From NCBI GenBank assembly GCA_016215155.1, contig JACRLQ010000039.1, positions 1 through 50,793 on the forward strand: 50,793 bases of DNA, given 5' to 3'. Position 1 is the stretch's first letter, and each line of letters starts with the position of its first letter. Source of the DNA: Nitrospirota bacterium. GTDB taxonomy: Bacteria > Nitrospirota > Thermodesulfovibrionia > Thermodesulfovibrionales > UBA6898. The notes under the pieces were generated by a model. The model was given only the letters and a program-made list of their open reading frames with translations, had not been told where the DNA came from and did no database searches. A program made the translations under genes and the position numbers. Shown piece after piece: positions 35,811 through 44,411 of the stretch.

Positions 35811-36083
35811 TTATTCCTTCTCCTGTTTCTTGTCCGCGGGCACTTCTTTGTCAGGCGCGTCAGCGTCCACTTTCTTGACGAGATTGCTTACGTCGTCCTC
35901 CATCTTGAGTTCCGCTTCTTTGAATTCATTCTCCATCTGGAACCTGGCCTCGTTGACGCCCTTTCTGACCTGTATCACGAACCTCCCCAGTTTTCTGCTG
36001 ATTTCAGGCAGTTTTTCAGGGCCGAACACGATCAGGGCGATGACAAAGATAATTATTAATTCCTGGATGCCTATATCAAACAT
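35811..36083 (-). CDS. tatB: Sec-independent translocase subunit, TatA/TatB family (TatB-like)
   Basis: This 90-residue protein has a single N-terminal helix, the hinge FGPEKLPEISRKLGRF, and a charged amphipathic and acidic tail. The opening MFDIGIQELIIIFVIALIVF resembles TatB more than TatA, which usually starts with a shorter glycine-containing helix. In genomes with only one such gene it may serve both roles. It directly abuts tatC. The final 20 residues are very rich in D, K and E. Confidence 0.88.
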   Translation of the reverse strand: MFDIGIQELIIIFVIALIVFGPEKLPEISRKLGRFVIQVRKGVNEARFQMENEFKEAELKMEDDVSNLVKKVDADAPDKEVPADKKQEKE

Positions 36084-36131
36084 GAATACTCCGTGAACAG
36101 ATTATTTGTCGGACAAAAAATATCAAAAGGA

Positions 36132-36917
36132 CTACTCCTCCTCGTAAATCCTTTTGATCTCCTTCCGGTGATGCGGGGATGTTACGGTCACGGACACCAT
36201 GAATTTATACTCAGGCCTTGTCCGTTTAAGATTGAGTCCCACTCCGACCGTAGTGAACAAATAATCAGTTGTTCTGATCCTGTATCCGAGACGGGACTCG
36301 TAATAGTCGAATTCCTTGGAATTCTGCCTTTTCATGACGATCAGTTCCCCAAGCAGGTTGAAGTTGTTGGCGGCCGAAAGATCGATGCCGGCAGATAGCG
36401 TTACTTCGTTTTTCAACGCGTCGCCCAGCGGCTTTTCGAATTTCAGATTCACGTGCCCCTTAAAGGGGCCTACCCTCTTGCTGGCGATAAAACCAACCCC
36501 TAATCTGCCCTGCGTGCTGAACTGGTCAGCGCCGTTATTAAAAGAAACGTGGGCCATATAAGCGAGAGATGGTCCATATTTCCCTTCTTCATAAAAACGG
36601 TGTTTAAAACCTAATGACATGTCCTCAGCCCCCTCGATAGAATTCTCATATCTGGTTATATAGGGGACCACGAATGAGAGTTCAATTGAGTCGGTGAGGC
36701 CGAACGCCCCCGTTAAACCAAAACGATTGAACTTGGGATGATTGCTTCTTTCAGCGCTGAGATCAACTGCAATGCTCCTTTTAGGGAGACTTTCCGTGCT
36801 GAAGGTAGAGAACACCCCGTCCGGGGCTATGGGTTTAAGTCCTGTAAAATCAAAGGCGAAAACAAAGGAAGGTAAAAACACAATTGACAGACAGACCGCG
36901 CTGATTATTTTCATCAT
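36132..36917 (-). CDS. Putative outer-membrane beta-barrel protein
   Basis: This 261-residue protein has a signal peptide (about 1-21, ending FVFA) and a mature part made of alternating short beta-strand-like segments with aromatic residues, for example SIELSFVVPYITRYE, GPSLAYMAHVSF and GRLGVGFIASKRV. Its pattern resembles small outer-membrane barrels of the phenol-degradation/transporter-like class. The C-terminus is charged (RIYEEE) rather than ending in aromatic Phe, which is atypical for BAM substrates. It lies 48 bp upstream of the tat operon on the same strand. Function is unknown. Confidence 0.6.
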   Translation of the reverse strand: MMKIISAVCLSIVFLPSFVFAFDFTGLKPIAPDGVFSTFSTESLPKRSIAVDLSAERSNHPKFNRFGLTGAFGLTDSIELSFVVPYITRYENSIEGAEDMSLGFKHRFYEEGKYGPSLAYMAHVSFNNGADQFSTQGRLGVGFIASKRVGPFKGHVNLKFEKPLGDALKNEVTLSAGIDLSAANNFNLLGELIVMKRQNSKEFDYYESRLGYRIRTTDYLFTTVGVGLNLKRTRPEYKFMVSVTVTSPHHRKEIKRIYEEE

Positions 36918-36989
36918 TTAGAAAAAATAACAGAAAAAACCTGTAGTGTCAATCTTTTACCCAGGTTTCATCCCGCCGGAACGGATTGT

Positions 36990-37019
36990 TTGACAAATGT
37001 ATTCCGGACAAAATATAAT
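36990..37019 (+). promoter_or_regulatory. Consensus sigma-70 promoter of trxA
   Basis: TTGACA (36990-36995) and TATAAT (37014-37019), both exact consensus hexamers, are separated by 18 nt. The start site would fall near 37026, about 22 nt before the thioredoxin ATG, leaving a short leader with a strong Shine-Dalgarno. Confidence 0.75.
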
Positions 37020-37047
37020 CAGAAACATTTATGACAGGAGGTGTTCG

Positions 37048-37380
37048 ATGTCTGAAGGAGTTATTAACGTTACCACCGCAACATGGGATCAGGAGGTCAT
37101 GAAGTCTGATTCGTTGGTCATGGTTGATTTCTGGGCCGTCTGGTGCGGGCCATGCCGCGTCATCGCGCCGACAGTTGAGGAACTGGCCAAGGAATATGCC
37201 GGCAAGGTCAAAGTTGCCAAGTTGAATACTGATGAAAACCCTGACATAGCCAGTAAATACAAGATAATGGGGATACCTACCATCATGTTCTTCAGGGCCG
37301 GCCAGAAGGTTGACCAGGTTGTAGGGGCCGTCCCGAAGCCCCAGCTCAAAGCCAAGCTTGATTCTCTGCTTGCAGGCTGA
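37048..37380 (+). CDS. trxA: Thioredoxin
   Basis: This 110-residue cytoplasmic disulphide reductant has the active site [37 protein letters not shown], and the cis-proline motif [15 protein letters not shown] lies 5 nt before the ATG, whereas an upstream in-frame start (36997) would run through the -10 box of the promoter and is rejected. The TlpA lipoprotein gene follows after 64 nt, giving a thiol-redox pair. Confidence 0.94.
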   Translation: MSEGVINVTTATWDQEVMKSDSLVMVDFWAVWCGPCRVIAPTVEELAKEYAGKVKVAKLNTDENPDIASKYKIMGIPTIMFFRAGQKVDQVVGAVPKPQLKAKLDSLLAG

Positions 37381-37444
37381 ATGCTGGTGTCAGGTCGGTC
37401 CTTCGGCGTTGAGGTTTCCCCGGATTCCCGTCAGGAGATGTAAT

Positions 37445-37963
37445 TTGCTGAAAAAAAATATTGTCCTGATTATCCTCTGTGCCGCATCGCTGATGTCCTG
37501 CGCAAGAGATGCCGCGCAGCAGGCAAAATCATCCTTTGCGATCGGGGAAAAAGCGCCCGGGTTCTCGCTTAAAGATATCGAAGGCAAGGAGGTCAGGCTT
37601 GCGGATTTTTCAGGAAAAACGGTTGTCCTGGAGTTCTGGGCCACCTGGTGTCCGCCATGTAAATCATCAGTTGCCGACCTGATAAGGGTCCAGGACAAAT
37701 ATAAGGCCGGAAATGTCGTGGTACTGGCCATATCGGTCGACGAGGGCCAGGATATCGCCTCAAAACTGACCGCATTTGCAAAAGAGAATAATATAAATTA
37801 CAGGATCCTTATCGGCACTGAAGATATTTCAAGGGCGTTTAATGTCAGAAGCATACCCACAGTTATTGTGATCGACTCATCAGGCGTGGCCCGCAGTTCA
37901 CATACAGGCTATGCGGATGATTTTATCAGCCTTTTATCGTCCGAGATAGATAAACTGCTCTGA
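37445..37963 (+). CDS. TlpA-family thioredoxin lipoprotein
   Basis: This 172-residue protein has a lipoprotein signal MLKKNIVLIILCAASLMSC, with lipobox L-M-S-C, placing it on the periplasmic face of a membrane. The active site is FWATWCPPCKSS, and SIPTVIVID is the cis-proline segment. It would reduce extracytoplasmic disulphides or assist cytochrome c assembly. The start is TTG with AGGAG 7 nt upstream. The frame is open further upstream, but that part overlaps trxA and precedes the signal peptide. Its stop is followed by ffh after one base. Confidence 0.88.
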   Translation: MLKKNIVLIILCAASLMSCARDAAQQAKSSFAIGEKAPGFSLKDIEGKEVRLADFSGKTVVLEFWATWCPPCKSSVADLIRVQDKYKAGNVVVLAISVDEGQDIASKLTAFAKENNINYRILIGTEDISRAFNVRSIPTVIVIDSSGVARSSHTGYADDFISLLSSEIDKLL

Positions 37964-37964
37964 T

Positions 37965-39284
37965 ATGTTCGAAAATATTACTGAAAAGCTTGACCGTGTC
38001 TTTAAAGGTATAAGGGGCCGCGGACTCCTGGAGGAAAACGATATTGAAGCCGCGCTCAAGGAGATCCGTCTGGCCCTTCTTGAGGCAGACGTCAATTTCA
38101 AGGTTGTCAGGGACCTCATTCAGAATATCAAGGCAAAGGCCCTTGGAAAGGAAGTCCTCGAGAGTCTGACCCCGGGCCAGCAGGTGGTCAAGATAGTAAA
38201 TGAAGAACTGAGCGCCCTGCTGGGCGGCTCAAACAGCAGGATAAGCCTTTCTCCAAACCCCCCGACGGTTATAATGATGGTCGGACTGCAGGGATCAGGC
38301 AAGACCACGACCACAGCCAAACTTGCCAGGATTTTCAAAAAAGAAGGCAGGCGGCCGTTACTCGTCGCATGCGATCTGCAGAGACCGGCGGCCATCGATC
38401 AGCTTATTACTCTGGGCGGGCAGATCGAGGTAAACGTCTATCATTCACGCGACACAAAAGACCCTGTCACCGTGGCCGCCGATGCCGTTAAAAGAGCAAA
38501 GACGGAAGGCAATGACATAGTCATCCTCGATACCGCAGGCAGGCTTCACGTAGATGAGGCCCTTATGAATGAGCTGAAGAACATCCGGCTGGCGGTATCT
38601 CCCCGTGAGGTCATACTGGTGGCGGACGCCATGACGGGCCAGGACTCGGTAACCATAGCCCGGCAGTTCAACGAGCAAATAGGGATTGACGGCATCATTC
38701 TGACGAAGATGGACGGAGACGCGCGGGGAGGCGCCGCTCTTTCAATGAGGGCAGTAACTGACAAACCGATCAAGTATATAGGGGTCGGAGAGAAAATAGA
38801 TATGCTTGAACCGTTTCACCCTGACCGGATTGCGTCCAAGATACTCGGCATGGGTGATGTCCTTACCCTGATAGAGCAGGCGCAGAGGTCTTTTGATCAT
38901 AAGGAAGCTGAAACCCTGCAAAAAAGAATACTGGAAGACTCGTTCACTTTCGACGACCTTCGCGATCAGATGAAAAAAATCCGCGGCATGGGTTCACTGG
39001 AGAACCTGCTGGGAATGATCCCGGGACTGAACAAGGTCAAGAACATGAACATCGACGAGAGAGAATTTGTAAAGACCGAAGCGATAATAAACTCAATGAC
39101 GCGGAAAGAGCGTGTCAACCATGCAATCCTAAACGGCAGCAGGAGAAAAAGGATAGCACTGGGGAGCGGTACAACGGTAGCCGATGTAAACAGGGTGATC
39201 AAGCAGTATCTGGAACTGAAAAAGATGCTGAAGATGTTCAAGGGCAAGAAGCACCTGAAGATGCCCAAAATGTTCCCATTTTAA
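37965..39284 (+). CDS. ffh: Signal recognition particle protein Ffh
   Basis: This 439-residue SRP GTPase has an N domain (1-90), a G domain with GLQGSGKTTTTAKLA (107-121), DTAGRLHVDE and TKMDGDARGGA, and a methionine-rich M domain for signal peptide and 4.5S RNA binding (about 320-439, ending KHLKMPKMFPF). It targets nascent membrane proteins to SecYEG. It leads the ribosomal-processing operon rpsP-rimM-trmD-rplS. Confidence 0.96.
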   Translation: MFENITEKLDRVFKGIRGRGLLEENDIEAALKEIRLALLEADVNFKVVRDLIQNIKAKALGKEVLESLTPGQQVVKIVNEELSALLGGSNSRISLSPNPPTVIMMVGLQGSGKTTTTAKLARIFKKEGRRPLLVACDLQRPAAIDQLITLGGQIEVNVYHSRDTKDPVTVAADAVKRAKTEGNDIVILDTAGRLHVDEALMNELKNIRLAVSPREVILVADAMTGQDSVTIARQFNEQIGIDGIILTKMDGDARGGAALSMRAVTDKPIKYIGVGEKIDMLEPFHPDRIASKILGMGDVLTLIEQAQRSFDHKEAETLQKRILEDSFTFDDLRDQMKKIRGMGSLENLLGMIPGLNKVKNMNIDEREFVKTEAIINSMTRKERVNHAILNGSRRKRIALGSGTTVADVNRVIKQYLELKKMLKMFKGKKHLKMPKMFPF

Positions 39285-39345
39285 AGCGCTTTACATTATA
39301 AACCTCAATGTATTAAAATTATAAAATTATTCAGGAGGTGTTTTT

Positions 39346-39582
39346 TTGGTCAAGATTCGTTTAACAAGAATGGGAGCACACAAAAAACCTTTTTACAGGA
39401 TGATCGTTACCGATTCCAGGGCGAGAAGAGACGGTCCTTTCATCGAGATCCTCGGTACTTATGATCCCCTCAAAGAGCCCTCGGAGATCAAGATCGATCT
39501 CGAAAAGGCAAGATACTGGATTCAGAAAGGGGCCCAGCCGACCGACACTGCCAGAAAACTTATGCAGAGGGCCGGTCTGTAA
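39346..39582 (+). CDS. rpsP: 30S ribosomal protein S16
   Basis: This 78-residue small ribosomal protein begins [19 protein letters not shown] and has the standard GRFIEILG-type core (here [16 protein letters not shown]). The start is TTG, with AGGAGGTG upstream across a T-run. A TTTACA (39290) with a TTAAAA box 17 nt downstream is a possible weak promoter. No KH-domain gene (khpA) follows it before rimM, unlike many bacteria. The 87 bp between rpsP and rimM hold no gene. Confidence 0.95.
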   Translation: MVKIRLTRMGAHKKPFYRMIVTDSRARRDGPFIEILGTYDPLKEPSEIKIDLEKARYWIQKGAQPTDTARKLMQRAGL

Positions 39583-39669
39583 ATTATGCATTTGAAGAGT
39601 TGCAGTCCTTTTTGTTGACGGCGGTATCCAATTGAAATATTCCGACCTAAACCCTTAAGGTTTCCTTTC

Positions 39670-40182
39670 ATAGATTCCACTTCAGTTGTATTAGCAAGAA
39701 TAACCCGGGAGCGCGGGGTCAGGGGTGAATTAAAGGCCCTCCCCCTTTCCCGGATATTCAGTTCTTTGATCTCCGGAAACGAAGTCACACTTATGACCGC
39801 CTCCGGAGAACGCGAGGAACTTGTCATAAATACACTGAGAAACAATAACAGCCACTATATTGTTTCTTTTTTGGGGATAGACAGCATTGAAAAGGCGCAA
39901 AAATACCGCAACTCCCTGCTGCTCGCGGACAAAGACCTCCTCCCCCCGCTGCCACCGGGGGAATATTTCGTCGATGACGTCATAGGCCTGAAAGTAATCA
40001 CGCCGGGGGGGGATTTTATTGGGACGGTTGAAGACGTGTTTGAGACGGGCAGCAATGATGTGTATCTGGTAAAAAAGGGCGGTGAAGAATTCCTGGTCCC
40101 CGCGATCAGGGACGTGGTAAAGAAGATAGACCTGGAGCAGAAAATAATTGTAATAGAAATAATGAAGGGACTTTTCGATTGA
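39670..40182 (+). CDS. rimM: Ribosome maturation factor RimM
   Basis: RimM binds the 30S head and helps its assembly, next to S19. The protein has the N-terminal RimM barrel with VVLARITRERGVRGELKALP and a C-terminal PRC barrel (GEYFVDDVIGLKV, GTVEDVFETGSNDVYLV). The first ordinary start codon in this frame is the TTG at 39766, but that would remove the whole conserved GVRGE-containing strand. The frame is open upstream to 39619 with no ATG, GTG or TTG. The best candidate is ATA at 39670 (then DSTSVVLARI), with AAGG 9 nt upstream. A sequencing error in the start codon is equally likely. Confidence 0.8.
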   Translation: MDSTSVVLARITRERGVRGELKALPLSRIFSSLISGNEVTLMTASGEREELVINTLRNNNSHYIVSFLGIDSIEKAQKYRNSLLLADKDLLPPLPPGEYFVDDVIGLKVITPGGDFIGTVEDVFETGSNDVYLVKKGGEEFLVPAIRDVVKKIDLEQKIIVIEIMKGLFD

Positions 40183-40185
40183 CCG

Positions 40186-40923
40186 ATGCGCTTCAGTGTA
40201 GTGACGATATTTCCTGATATAGTGCACGCCTATATAGGGGCGAGCATAATGAAGCGCGCCATAGCCAAAGGACTGCTGACCGTGAATGTCCACGACTTAA
40301 GGCATTACACTTCGGACAGGCACAGGACGGTTGATGATTACCCTTATGGCGGCGGCGCGGGCATGGTTATGAAACCGGAGCCCTTTTTCAGTATCACAAG
40401 AGAATTATGGCCGGACAAGGGGTCCAGGAAGATCATCCTGATGTCGCCGAAGGGCAGGAAATTCAATCAGGACATCGCGATGGAACTGTCCGGCGAGACC
40501 AGGGAACTCGTTTTTTTCTGCGGCCGCTACGAGGCGATTGACGAAAGGGTCCATACCTGTCTTGCCGATGACGAATTATCTATCGGAGACTATGTTTTAA
40601 CTGGCGGAGAACTGCCGTCATTAGTTATAATAGATGCCGTTACGAGACTGATACCCGGCGCCCTTGGAGATAGCCGTTCCGCCGAGTATGATTCGTTCTC
40701 CTGCGGACTGCTGGATTTTCCGCACTACACGCGGCCTGAGAACTTTGAAGGTATGGCCGTACCCGGGGTGTTGCTGTCGGGCAACCACGCGGATATTGAC
40801 AGATGGAGAAGGAAAGAATCGCTCAGGATAACGATGCTTAAAAGACCGGACCTTTTTGAGGGCCGGAAGTTGTCTTCAGATGACGAGAATATTATTAAGG
40901 AAATAAAGGAGGATTCAGAATGA
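40186..40923 (+). CDS. trmD: tRNA (guanine-37-N1) methyltransferase TrmD
   Basis: This 245-residue SPOUT-class enzyme makes m1G37, preventing frameshifting. It begins [18 protein letters not shown] and has [16 protein letters not shown] (40-60), the knotted SAM site ([33 protein letters not shown]) and the C-terminal [16 protein letters not shown] segment. It starts 3 nt after the rimM stop and overlaps rplS by 4 nt. Confidence 0.96.
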   Translation: MRFSVVTIFPDIVHAYIGASIMKRAIAKGLLTVNVHDLRHYTSDRHRTVDDYPYGGGAGMVMKPEPFFSITRELWPDKGSRKIILMSPKGRKFNQDIAMELSGETRELVFFCGRYEAIDERVHTCLADDELSIGDYVLTGGELPSLVIIDAVTRLIPGALGDSRSAEYDSFSCGLLDFPHYTRPENFEGMAVPGVLLSGNHADIDRWRRKESLRITMLKRPDLFEGRKLSSDDENIIKEIKEDSE

Positions 40924-41267
40924 ATATGATGGACGTAGTGGAGGCGGGCTTCAAAAGAGACCTGGGTGAATTTAATATCGGTGATACGGTAAAGGTATTT
41001 GTAAAAGTCATTGAAGGCGACAAAGAAAGAATTCAGCCCTTTCAGGGTACCGTCATAGGCAGAAAAGGCAGTGGAACGAGAGAGACGTTTATGGTGAGGA
41101 AGGTCTCTTTCGGGATAGGTGTAGAAAAGATCTTTCCGGTATGTTCACCGAATGTCGACAGGGTGGAAGTCCTTAAAAGAGGGGACGTGAGGCGTGCGAA
41201 GCTCTATTACCTGAGGGACAAAAAAGGAAAGGCCGCCAAAATCAAGGAAAAAGACCAGTACGCGTAA
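40920..41267 (+). CDS. rplS: 50S ribosomal protein L19
   Basis: This 115-residue protein lies at the 30S-50S interface. Family landmarks are [51 protein letters not shown] and [19 protein letters not shown]. The ATG overlaps the trmD stop (ATGA), with AAAGGAGG upstream inside trmD. Confidence 0.96.
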   Translation: MNMMDVVEAGFKRDLGEFNIGDTVKVFVKVIEGDKERIQPFQGTVIGRKGSGTRETFMVRKVSFGIGVEKIFPVCSPNVDRVEVLKRGDVRRAKLYYLRDKKGKAAKIKEKDQYA

Positions 41268-41280
41268 CAATAATACAGAT

Positions 41281-41952
41281 ATGCGGCTGATTACATCGAA
41301 GCGGCTTCCGGCAAAGGAAGCTGCTTTTTTTTCGTTAGATTTAGGACAGCTGACTGCAGGGGCCGTTATATGCGGCTGTGACGAGGCCGGCAGAGGCTCC
41401 GGCGCCGCTGAGGTATATGTGGGGGCCGTAATCCTCAGGCCCGACCGTCCAATTCCCGGACTGGCCGATTCCAAGAAGATCTCGGCGTTGAAAAGGGAAT
41501 CTCTCAGCGAAGAGATCAAACAGCATGCGCTGAGCTGGAGCATCGCGACCGCATCGGTCGATGAAATCGAGAAGTTGAATATTCTTGGGGCCACCCTCAT
41601 GGCGATGAAAAGAGCTGTTGAGGGACTGGAGATAAGGCCTGACAGGACTCTGGTGGACGGCAACCATGCCCCCAGGCTCGGCATGCCGGTACAGGCGATT
41701 GTAAGGGGCGACGAAACGGTGCCGGTAATCAGCGCGGCCTCAATACTCGCAAAGGTGGCCAGAGACCGCGCAATGGCAAGATATCATATCGAATATCCCC
41801 AGTACGGCTTCGACGTCCACAAGGGATATCTCACGAAAAGACATACGGAAGCGCTCCGGAAATACGGACCGTGCCTGATACACCGGAGGACCTACGCCCC
41901 TGTCAGGGAACTGCTGTCCCGTGACGATAAAAGACAGGGCAGCTTGTTATGA
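41281..41952 (+). CDS. rnhB: Ribonuclease HII
   Basis: This 223-residue enzyme cuts RNA in RNA-DNA hybrids and single ribonucleotides in DNA. It has CDEAGRGSGAA (D34-E35 catalytic pair, then G-R-G), LADSKKISALKRE, and VISAASILAKVARD with the later catalytic acid, and YGFDVHKGYLTKRHTEAL. The usual GRGPLAGPV after the DE pair reads GRGSGAAEV, an uncommon variant, but all acids are present. A 30-residue N-terminal addition precedes the core. It follows rplS after 13 nt, the common gene order. Confidence 0.92.
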   Translation: MRLITSKRLPAKEAAFFSLDLGQLTAGAVICGCDEAGRGSGAAEVYVGAVILRPDRPIPGLADSKKISALKRESLSEEIKQHALSWSIATASVDEIEKLNILGATLMAMKRAVEGLEIRPDRTLVDGNHAPRLGMPVQAIVRGDETVPVISAASILAKVARDRAMARYHIEYPQYGFDVHKGYLTKRHTEALRKYGPCLIHRRTYAPVRELLSRDDKRQGSLL

Positions 41953-42015
41953 CCATCCGCCTGATTGTGAAGCGGTTTATATGGCAATTACGGGATAATT
42001 CCATTAAAATATTTC

Positions 42016-42675
42016 ATGCGTGAAATTACCGACAGGGAACGCACGGAAGAGTCGCTTGAACTCATATGGGTCCTCCGTGAGGAGGGCCACGATGATCTGG
42101 CCCATTTCCGCGCGAATTCCGACGATGCCGACAACGAACAGCTCCTGGGGGTCCTTGCTCGCGACGGACTTATAACCGTCGAGGGCAATACCGTATTGCT
42201 CACTGAAGCCGGTCATGCCCGCGCACGGGGACTGGTCAGGCGCCAGAGATTGGCGGAACGGCTTTTTACGGACGTATTTGAAATGCCTGACGAGAAGGTC
42301 CTCGACGACGCCTGTAAGGTCGAGCATATCCTCAGTGAGGAACTGACTGAGAGCGTCTGTACCTTCCTGGGACATCCGCCCCTGTGCCCGCACGGGAAAC
42401 CCATACCCCGGGGGGAGTGCTGCAAGAAATTCAGGATCGACGTCGTCCCGGTGGTTACGAGACTTTCCGATTTCGAGGTCGGGGCCTCCGGGAAGATAAC
42501 CTTCATAGTTTCAACCGATCCATCGAGGATCAACAGGCTTAATTCATTGGGTATCGCTGCCGGAAGCGTAATTAAATATATTCAAAAAACACCTTCATGC
42601 ATACTGCAGATAGACGAAACTACCGTCGCGCTGGACCCCGATATCGCAAAAGAAATCTTCCTGAAAAAAATCTGA
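42016..42675 (+). CDS. DtxR/MntR-family metal-dependent regulator with FeoA-like domain
   Basis: This 219-residue transcription factor has an N-terminal winged helix (1-75; ending LITVEGNTVLLTEAGHARA) and the DtxR dimerisation/metal domain (RLFTDVFEMP, DDACKVEHILSEELTES). A cysteine-containing CPHGKPIPRGECCK segment (about 133-147) follows, and then a C-terminal FeoA/SH3-like domain (about 150-219). It would sense iron or manganese and repress uptake genes. No Shine-Dalgarno precedes the ATG. TAAAAT sits 5 nt before it, so a leaderless transcript is plausible. Confidence 0.9.
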   Translation: MREITDRERTEESLELIWVLREEGHDDLAHFRANSDDADNEQLLGVLARDGLITVEGNTVLLTEAGHARARGLVRRQRLAERLFTDVFEMPDEKVLDDACKVEHILSEELTESVCTFLGHPPLCPHGKPIPRGECCKKFRIDVVPVVTRLSDFEVGASGKITFIVSTDPSRINRLNSLGIAAGSVIKYIQKTPSCILQIDETTVALDPDIAKEIFLKKI

Positions 42676-42691
42676 CGGACAGCCTTTTTAA

Positions 42692-43489
42692 TCAAATACC
42701 CGGGCCTGAATCAAATTTTTCTTTCAACGCGTCTCCGAGCAGATTAAAACAGAGTGCGGTCAAGGCTATCAAAAGCCCGGGGGACAGCACCATCCATGGG
42801 GCCGAATTAAGAAACGCCCTTCCGGAGCTTATCATGGAACCCCACGTGGCGGTCGGGGGCTGTACTCCCAGTCCAAGAAAACCGAGCGCCGCCTCGGTCA
42901 AAATATAGCCGCCAAGTTTCATCCCGGCCATTACAAGGGCAAGAGGAACGCACTGAGGCAGAAGATGGATGGTCAAAATCCGAAGATCGCCGCAGCCGAC
43001 CGCTCTGGCGGCCTCGATAAACTGGGACCGGCTGATTGACAGCACATGTCCCCTGATGACTCTTGCAAAAGAGGCCCAGCCGACCGCGGATATCGCTATA
43101 ACGACAGTGTAAATGCCCGGAGGGAGCAATACCGAGATCCCTATCGCGAGAATGAGCGACGGGAAGGCCAGCACAAGGTCCACCAGCGCCATCAAAACAG
43201 TGTCCGTGCGTCCCCCGAAATAGCCTGATATTAGGCCGGTCAAAAGACCGATCCCAAGTGATATGATAACCGCGAATATCGAAATCCCTATGGATATCTT
43301 ACCGCCTGAGAGGACCCTCGTCATGATGTCTCTTCCCTTGTTGTCCGTGCCAAAAAGGTGCTTAAGCGACGGCGGCTCCCTCAGGGAGTCGAGATCGATC
43401 GCGTCAGGGTCGTAGGGCGAAAGGAGCCGGGCGGATATTGAAAGGACAAAAATGGCCGCAATTATGCCGGCCGTAATTTTAATCGACAT
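42692..43489 (-). CDS. Peptide ABC transporter permease, OppC/DppC type
   Basis: This 265-residue inner-membrane permease has an OppC-type N-terminus (LSPYDPDAI, LFGTDNKGRDIMTRVLSGG) and six predicted helices. The EAA loop EAARAVGCGDLRILTIHLLP contacts the ATPase. The ending GDALKEKFDSGP is usual for this family. It overlaps the OppB gene by 11 nt and ends 17 bp from the convergent DtxR gene. No oppD/oppF ATPase genes follow, so the importer must borrow ATPases encoded elsewhere. Confidence 0.9.
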   Translation of the reverse strand: MSIKITAGIIAAIFVLSISARLLSPYDPDAIDLDSLREPPSLKHLFGTDNKGRDIMTRVLSGGKISIGISIFAVIISLGIGLLTGLISGYFGGRTDTVLMALVDLVLAFPSLILAIGISVLLPPGIYTVVIAISAVGWASFARVIRGHVLSISRSQFIEAARAVGCGDLRILTIHLLPQCVPLALVMAGMKLGGYILTEAALGFLGLGVQPPTATWGSMISSGRAFLNSAPWMVLSPGLLIALTALCFNLLGDALKEKFDSGPGI

Positions 43490-44411
43490 TCCCGCCGGTC
43501 CTGAGCCTAGGATCTATATGGCGATAGAGCAGATCGACAAAAAAATTCATCATTATAAAAGACACCGTAGTAATAAGAATGCACCCCAGTATTACGGGGT
43601 AGTCCCTTTTGACGATGCCCTCCATCGCAAAACGGCCTATCCCGTCCCACCCGAAGATGGTTTCCGTGAGGACGGCCCCGCTCAGATAACTCCCGAAATC
43701 GAGTCCGGCAACGGTAACTACAGGTATCAGCGCATTTCTCAATATATGCGCGGTGGTTATTCTCAACTCCGCAATGCCTTTTGCCCTTGCAGTCCTGATG
43801 AAAGGCATGTCCAGGATTTCAACGACACTGACACGGGTAATCCTCGACATTGACGCCATGGCGGGCAGCGCAAGGGTCAGGGCCGGCAATACTAGATATT
43901 TTAATCCTCCCGTGCCCGAGGGCGGAAGGACCTTCAGTTTCAGACTAAGTACAAACATAAGAACGAGACCGCTCCAGAAGACCGGAATGCTCAGGCCAAA
44001 AACGGAAACAGCGGACAGTATCCGATCGGTCCTGGTTTTTCGCGAAAGGGCCATTATGAGACCCAGCATGACCCCGCATGGAAGGGCGATAAGCATGGCC
44101 ATCGAGGCAAGCCTGATCGTATTTGGCGCCTTCACCAATATGTCATCGAGGACCCTTCTGTTCGTATAATAAGACCGGCCCAGATCTCCCTTTGCCAGCA
44201 TGGCTACGTAGCCCATATATTGAGCCAGGACACTTTTATCTCCTCCTATGTCTTTGCGGATCTTTTCAATGGTCTCGGGGTCAGCCCTCTCGCCCGCCAT
44301 GGTATAGACAGGGTCGCCGGGAAGGGCCTTCATAAGAGAAAAGGTCACCAGTGTGATCCCCAAAAGAAGCGGCGCCAGCAGGATAATTTTCTTGACGATA
44401 AATAATTTCAG
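43479..44411 (-). CDS. Peptide ABC transporter permease, OppB/DppB type
   Basis: This permease has about 310 residues, with the OppB pattern: GITLVTFSLMKALPGDP, then GDLGRSYYTNRRV, an EAA loop ARAKGIAELRITTAHILRN, and a final helix leading to YRHIDPRLR. The first common start (TTG at 44363) would cut the first transmembrane helix. Upstream the frame reads LKLFIVKKIILLAPLLLGIT, the expected first helix, starting with CTG at 44411, which has a perfect GGAGG 7 nt upstream (44419-44423). I therefore place the start at CTG, overlapping the substrate-binding protein stop. ATT at 44414 is an alternative. Confidence 0.82.
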   Translation of the reverse strand: MKLFIVKKIILLAPLLLGITLVTFSLMKALPGDPVYTMAGERADPETIEKIRKDIGGDKSVLAQYMGYVAMLAKGDLGRSYYTNRRVLDDILVKAPNTIRLASMAMLIALPCGVMLGLIMALSRKTRTDRILSAVSVFGLSIPVFWSGLVLMFVLSLKLKVLPPSGTGGLKYLVLPALTLALPAMASMSRITRVSVVEILDMPFIRTARAKGIAELRITTAHILRNALIPVVTVAGLDFGSYLSGAVLTETIFGWDGIGRFAMEGIVKRDYPVILGCILITTVSFIMMNFFVDLLYRHIDPRLRTGGNVD

